A DNA stretch of 64,000 bases, taken from the NCBI GenBank assembly GCA_964523405.1, contig CAZGAQ010000011.1, positions 1 to 64,000 of the forward strand, written 5' to 3'. Shown piece after piece: positions 62,350 to 64,000 of the stretch. The first letter of the stretch is position 1, and every line of letters begins with the position of its first letter. The notes below the pieces were generated by a model, which saw nothing but the letters and a program-made list of their open reading frames with translations, did not search any database and was not told where the DNA came from. Origin of the DNA: CAZGAQ01 sp964523405. GTDB taxonomy: Bacteria; Planctomycetota; Phycisphaerae; UBA1845; Fen-1342. The position numbers were made by a program, and so were the translations under genes.

Positions 62350-62355
62350 ATTATA
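62350..62355 (-). promoter_or_regulatory. TATAAT box upstream of the PEP-CTERM gene
   Basis: Perfect -10 hexamer on the minus strand about 160 bp before the ATG. The -35 position lies in a C-rich run (C8), so an activator or extended contact would be needed. Confidence 0.35.
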
Positions 62356-63166
62356 GGCCCATTTGCACGACGGGGGGGGTGCATTCATGAAAGGAGACGC
62401 GAACCCGCACGCAACTGCGGTGTATACGTGGACTTGCGTGGTCCCGGAATTCGTCTGCCGGCTCGTGTCTGCTCGACGACGGTAGCAGGTGTCGGCCCAA
62501 GGGGGCTCGCGCCGTGTACCCGTTCTGCGGGAGGGTCCCGCCGCGCTGGGTCGGGCCGCGCGGCTGCACACGGGCCGCGCGGGCAGCCGCGCGGGCAGCC
62601 GCGTGCCCAGTTCTTGGCGGCGTCCCGGCACGCGGCTTCGAGCGCCTCCGAAGCCGGGACCGCCATGCCGGGGCTGACCCCGGCGCCCTCCCCGTTCTTC
62701 TTCGCGAGCGGAGCACAGGTCTCCGACGTCGTGTTGCTGAGGCGCGTGTCGAAGCCGTTGAACTGCGTCGGCCCGTGGCACACGCGAGTGCGGCGGCGAT
62801 CTCCCGGGCGCGCGGGCCGGGTTCAGGCTGGCCATCCCCGATGCACTTGGCATTGCCAGCCAGACGCGCGATGTTCCGAAACCGCAGCAGCGGTTGCTGC
62901 GTTTAGCGCGCGGGCAACGCGTTGGCCGGGCAGCGCCGGGTCGTCAGCGAGACCGGTCTGAGCGTCGGCCACGTATCGCGCGCAGGCGTTGCTGTGGGCT
63001 GCGCCGGCGCGCAGCGCCCGTGCTGGTCCGCCGTCAACACCAAACGTGAGATTGTCGTGAAGACCACCGTTGTGCGTCGCCGCGCACCGCGCTGCCGGTT
63101 CGCGCGCTGCGTTGATGTGATCGGACACCGGACTTCCTGCTGCGCGCGAAAACACAAAGTCCAGAT

Positions 63167-63194
63167 TTGACTTCCCCGGGGGTCGCGCTAGCAT
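63167..63194 (+). promoter_or_regulatory. Promoter candidate for the terminal exported-protein gene
   Basis: TTGACT (63167-63172), 16 bp, TAGCAT (63189-63194), with a long leader of about 200 nt before the ATG at 63402. Confidence 0.35.
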
Positions 63195-63401
63195 CGTGGC
63201 GAGGAAGAGGAATTCGTCGGGCCTGCTTCCCTTCTGTGGCAACAAAGGCCGGTTCTTGCCAGCCTCGGACATCGCGGCGTACCGCGCCGTGCATGCTCCG
63301 CAGGCCGAGGAGTCTCTGTCTGGGGCGTTCCCAGGCAGAAACTGCGTGTCTACCCGCGCCGCCCGGAGCGGCCGGGGCACCCACCCTGGAGGAGACAATT
63401 C

Positions 63402-64000
63402 ATGTCTATGCGCAAAAACTTGGGATTCGGAATGCTCGCGCTCGCTGCGGCGTTGCTGGTGTCCGCTGCCTCCGCAGCCAACTACACCATCGACTGGCTC
63501 AACATGGCCCCCACGCCCCTTGGTTCACCCGTGCCGAACAATTCGGTGTACAACCTGCCGGGCGTGGGCAACGTCACCATCACGTACTCGTACCCCACGT
63601 ACTTCACGCAGGCGCGTTCGCAGAACGCCTTCCTGCAGAACGGCAACGTGACCAGCGGGGGCGACAACTATGCCTGGACCAGCCACGAACTGCTGTCCAC
63701 CGTGTTCACGGTCGGTCCCGATCCGCTCGTGCCCGTGCCGTGGCGGATCACCTACACGTTCCCGAGCCTTCAGCCGGCCGGCAAGATCTACCTCGGCGTG
63801 GCCGGATTGGGCCAAACGACCAGCTTCGGCGGCGGCGCCTCGACCGCCACGGTCAATCAGAATGGTACCTTCCTGGGCGACTGGTCGGGCGCGGGTGGGC
63901 CGTGGGGGCCGACGCAGTTCACCGCCGGGCCCCCGTTCCAGATGCAGAACTCGCTCACGGGTGCCGGTGGACAGGACCCCTGGTGGAACACGCCCCTGGG
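63402..64000 (+). CDS. Exported protein, 3' end outside window
   Basis: The frame is open to the right edge. ATG with GGAGGAG 7 bases upstream. Signal peptide MSMRKNLGFGMLALAAALL up to SAASA. The visible 199 residues are rich in Asn, Thr, Gly and aromatic residues (NYTIDWLNMAPTPLG, VPWRITYTFPSLQPAGKIYLGVAGLGQT), i.e. beta-sandwich-like, similar in style to the PEP-CTERM proteins; the C-terminal signal, if any, is beyond the window. Confidence 0.75.
   Translation, partial: MSMRKNLGFGMLALAAALLVSAASAANYTIDWLNMAPTPLGSPVPNNSVYNLPGVGNVTITYSYPTYFTQARSQNAFLQNGNVTSGGDNYAWTSHELLSTVFTVGPDPLVPVPWRITYTFPSLQPAGKIYLGVAGLGQTTSFGGGASTATVNQNGTFLGDWSGAGGPWGPTQFTAGPPFQMQNSLTGAGGQDPWWNTPL

Larger units (their letters stand above)
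62191..63401. other. Gene-poor stretch of 1.2 kb between two exported-protein genes
   Basis: Both strands have frames of 80-190 codons, but they are Arg/Ala/Pro/Cys-rich, without motifs or ribosome sites, and look like chance frames in GC-rich DNA. It holds the PEP-CTERM gene promoter region near 62350 and the promoter candidate near 63170. It may hold a decayed gene. Confidence 0.5.

Noticed and set aside
62385..62783. 132-codon minus-strand frame in the gene desert
   Set aside because: No ribosome site and Arg/Ala/Pro-rich composition with no recognisable domain; a decayed gene is possible but unsupported.

Overview
The window looks like chromosome from a GC-rich planctomycete, most likely of the Phycisphaerae type. 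The signs are PEP-CTERM-tailed exported proteins, a dockerin-like tail with the INWRDID pattern, a membrane protein with the CPHCGYDLRG zinc ribbon that is common in Planctomycetota, a large fused SecDF, Cys-rich GACC repeats in a secreted protein, and many GTG starts. This assignment rests on protein style only; no rRNA or marker phylogeny was possible.

Layout. 0-7 kb: end of a secreted Cys-rich/dockerin protein, a DNA photolyase, a DUF89 phosphatase divergent from an NrnA-type DHH phosphoesterase, a 51-residue lipoprotein with its own promoter and terminator, and an exported PepSY-like protein. 7.2-16.6 kb: one long minus-strand operon, hypC-hypD-hypE-hypA-hypB-hoxF-hoxU-hoxY-hoxH-protease-response regulator. 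It encodes an NAD-linked [NiFe] hydrogenase of the HoxFUYH type and most of its maturation factors; hypF is not in the window. 17-20.7 kb: PEP-CTERM protein, redoxin lipoprotein, tandem ACT protein, DUF1349 protein and a double zinc ribbon with a polyglycine linker. 20.9-29 kb: glycan use (phosphodiesterase-like lipoprotein, GH36 alpha-galactosidase, MarC, ROK kinase, GH38 alpha-mannosidase) and an orphan OmpR-type regulator. 29-38.5 kb: envelope genes LptG, LptF, a LysM protein and SecDF. 38.5-47 kb: glycosyltransferases, an AraD-like aldolase, a GT39/TPR membrane protein, an alpha/beta hydrolase and a glycogen-synthase-like enzyme. 47-56 kb: ribosomal protein S20, TPR protein, type 5 uracil-DNA glycosylase, secreted proteins, MATE transporter and an adenylate-kinase-like/deoxyribosyltransferase-like fusion. 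56.07-60.0 kb: tRNA-Leu(CAG) followed by serial repeats of its 3' end. 60-64 kb: lipoprotein hydrolase, a PEP-CTERM protein, a gene-poor stretch and the start of another exported protein.

The most unusual region is 56.07-60.01 kb. A complete tRNA-Leu gene is followed by two further copies of its 3' part plus its terminator hairpin, and by 11-bp tandem repeats next to two of the copies. The copies enclose an interrupted zinc-ribbon membrane protein, an amidohydrolase with a small exported partner, and an unrecognised gene, with no integrase. This reads as a stack of integrated cassettes at a tRNA attachment site that has lost, or borrows, its recombinase. A second candidate is a self-contained transcription unit of about 180 nt at 54.38-54.60 kb, with a sigma70-like promoter, a 21-codon reading frame with ribosome binding site, and a strong terminator.
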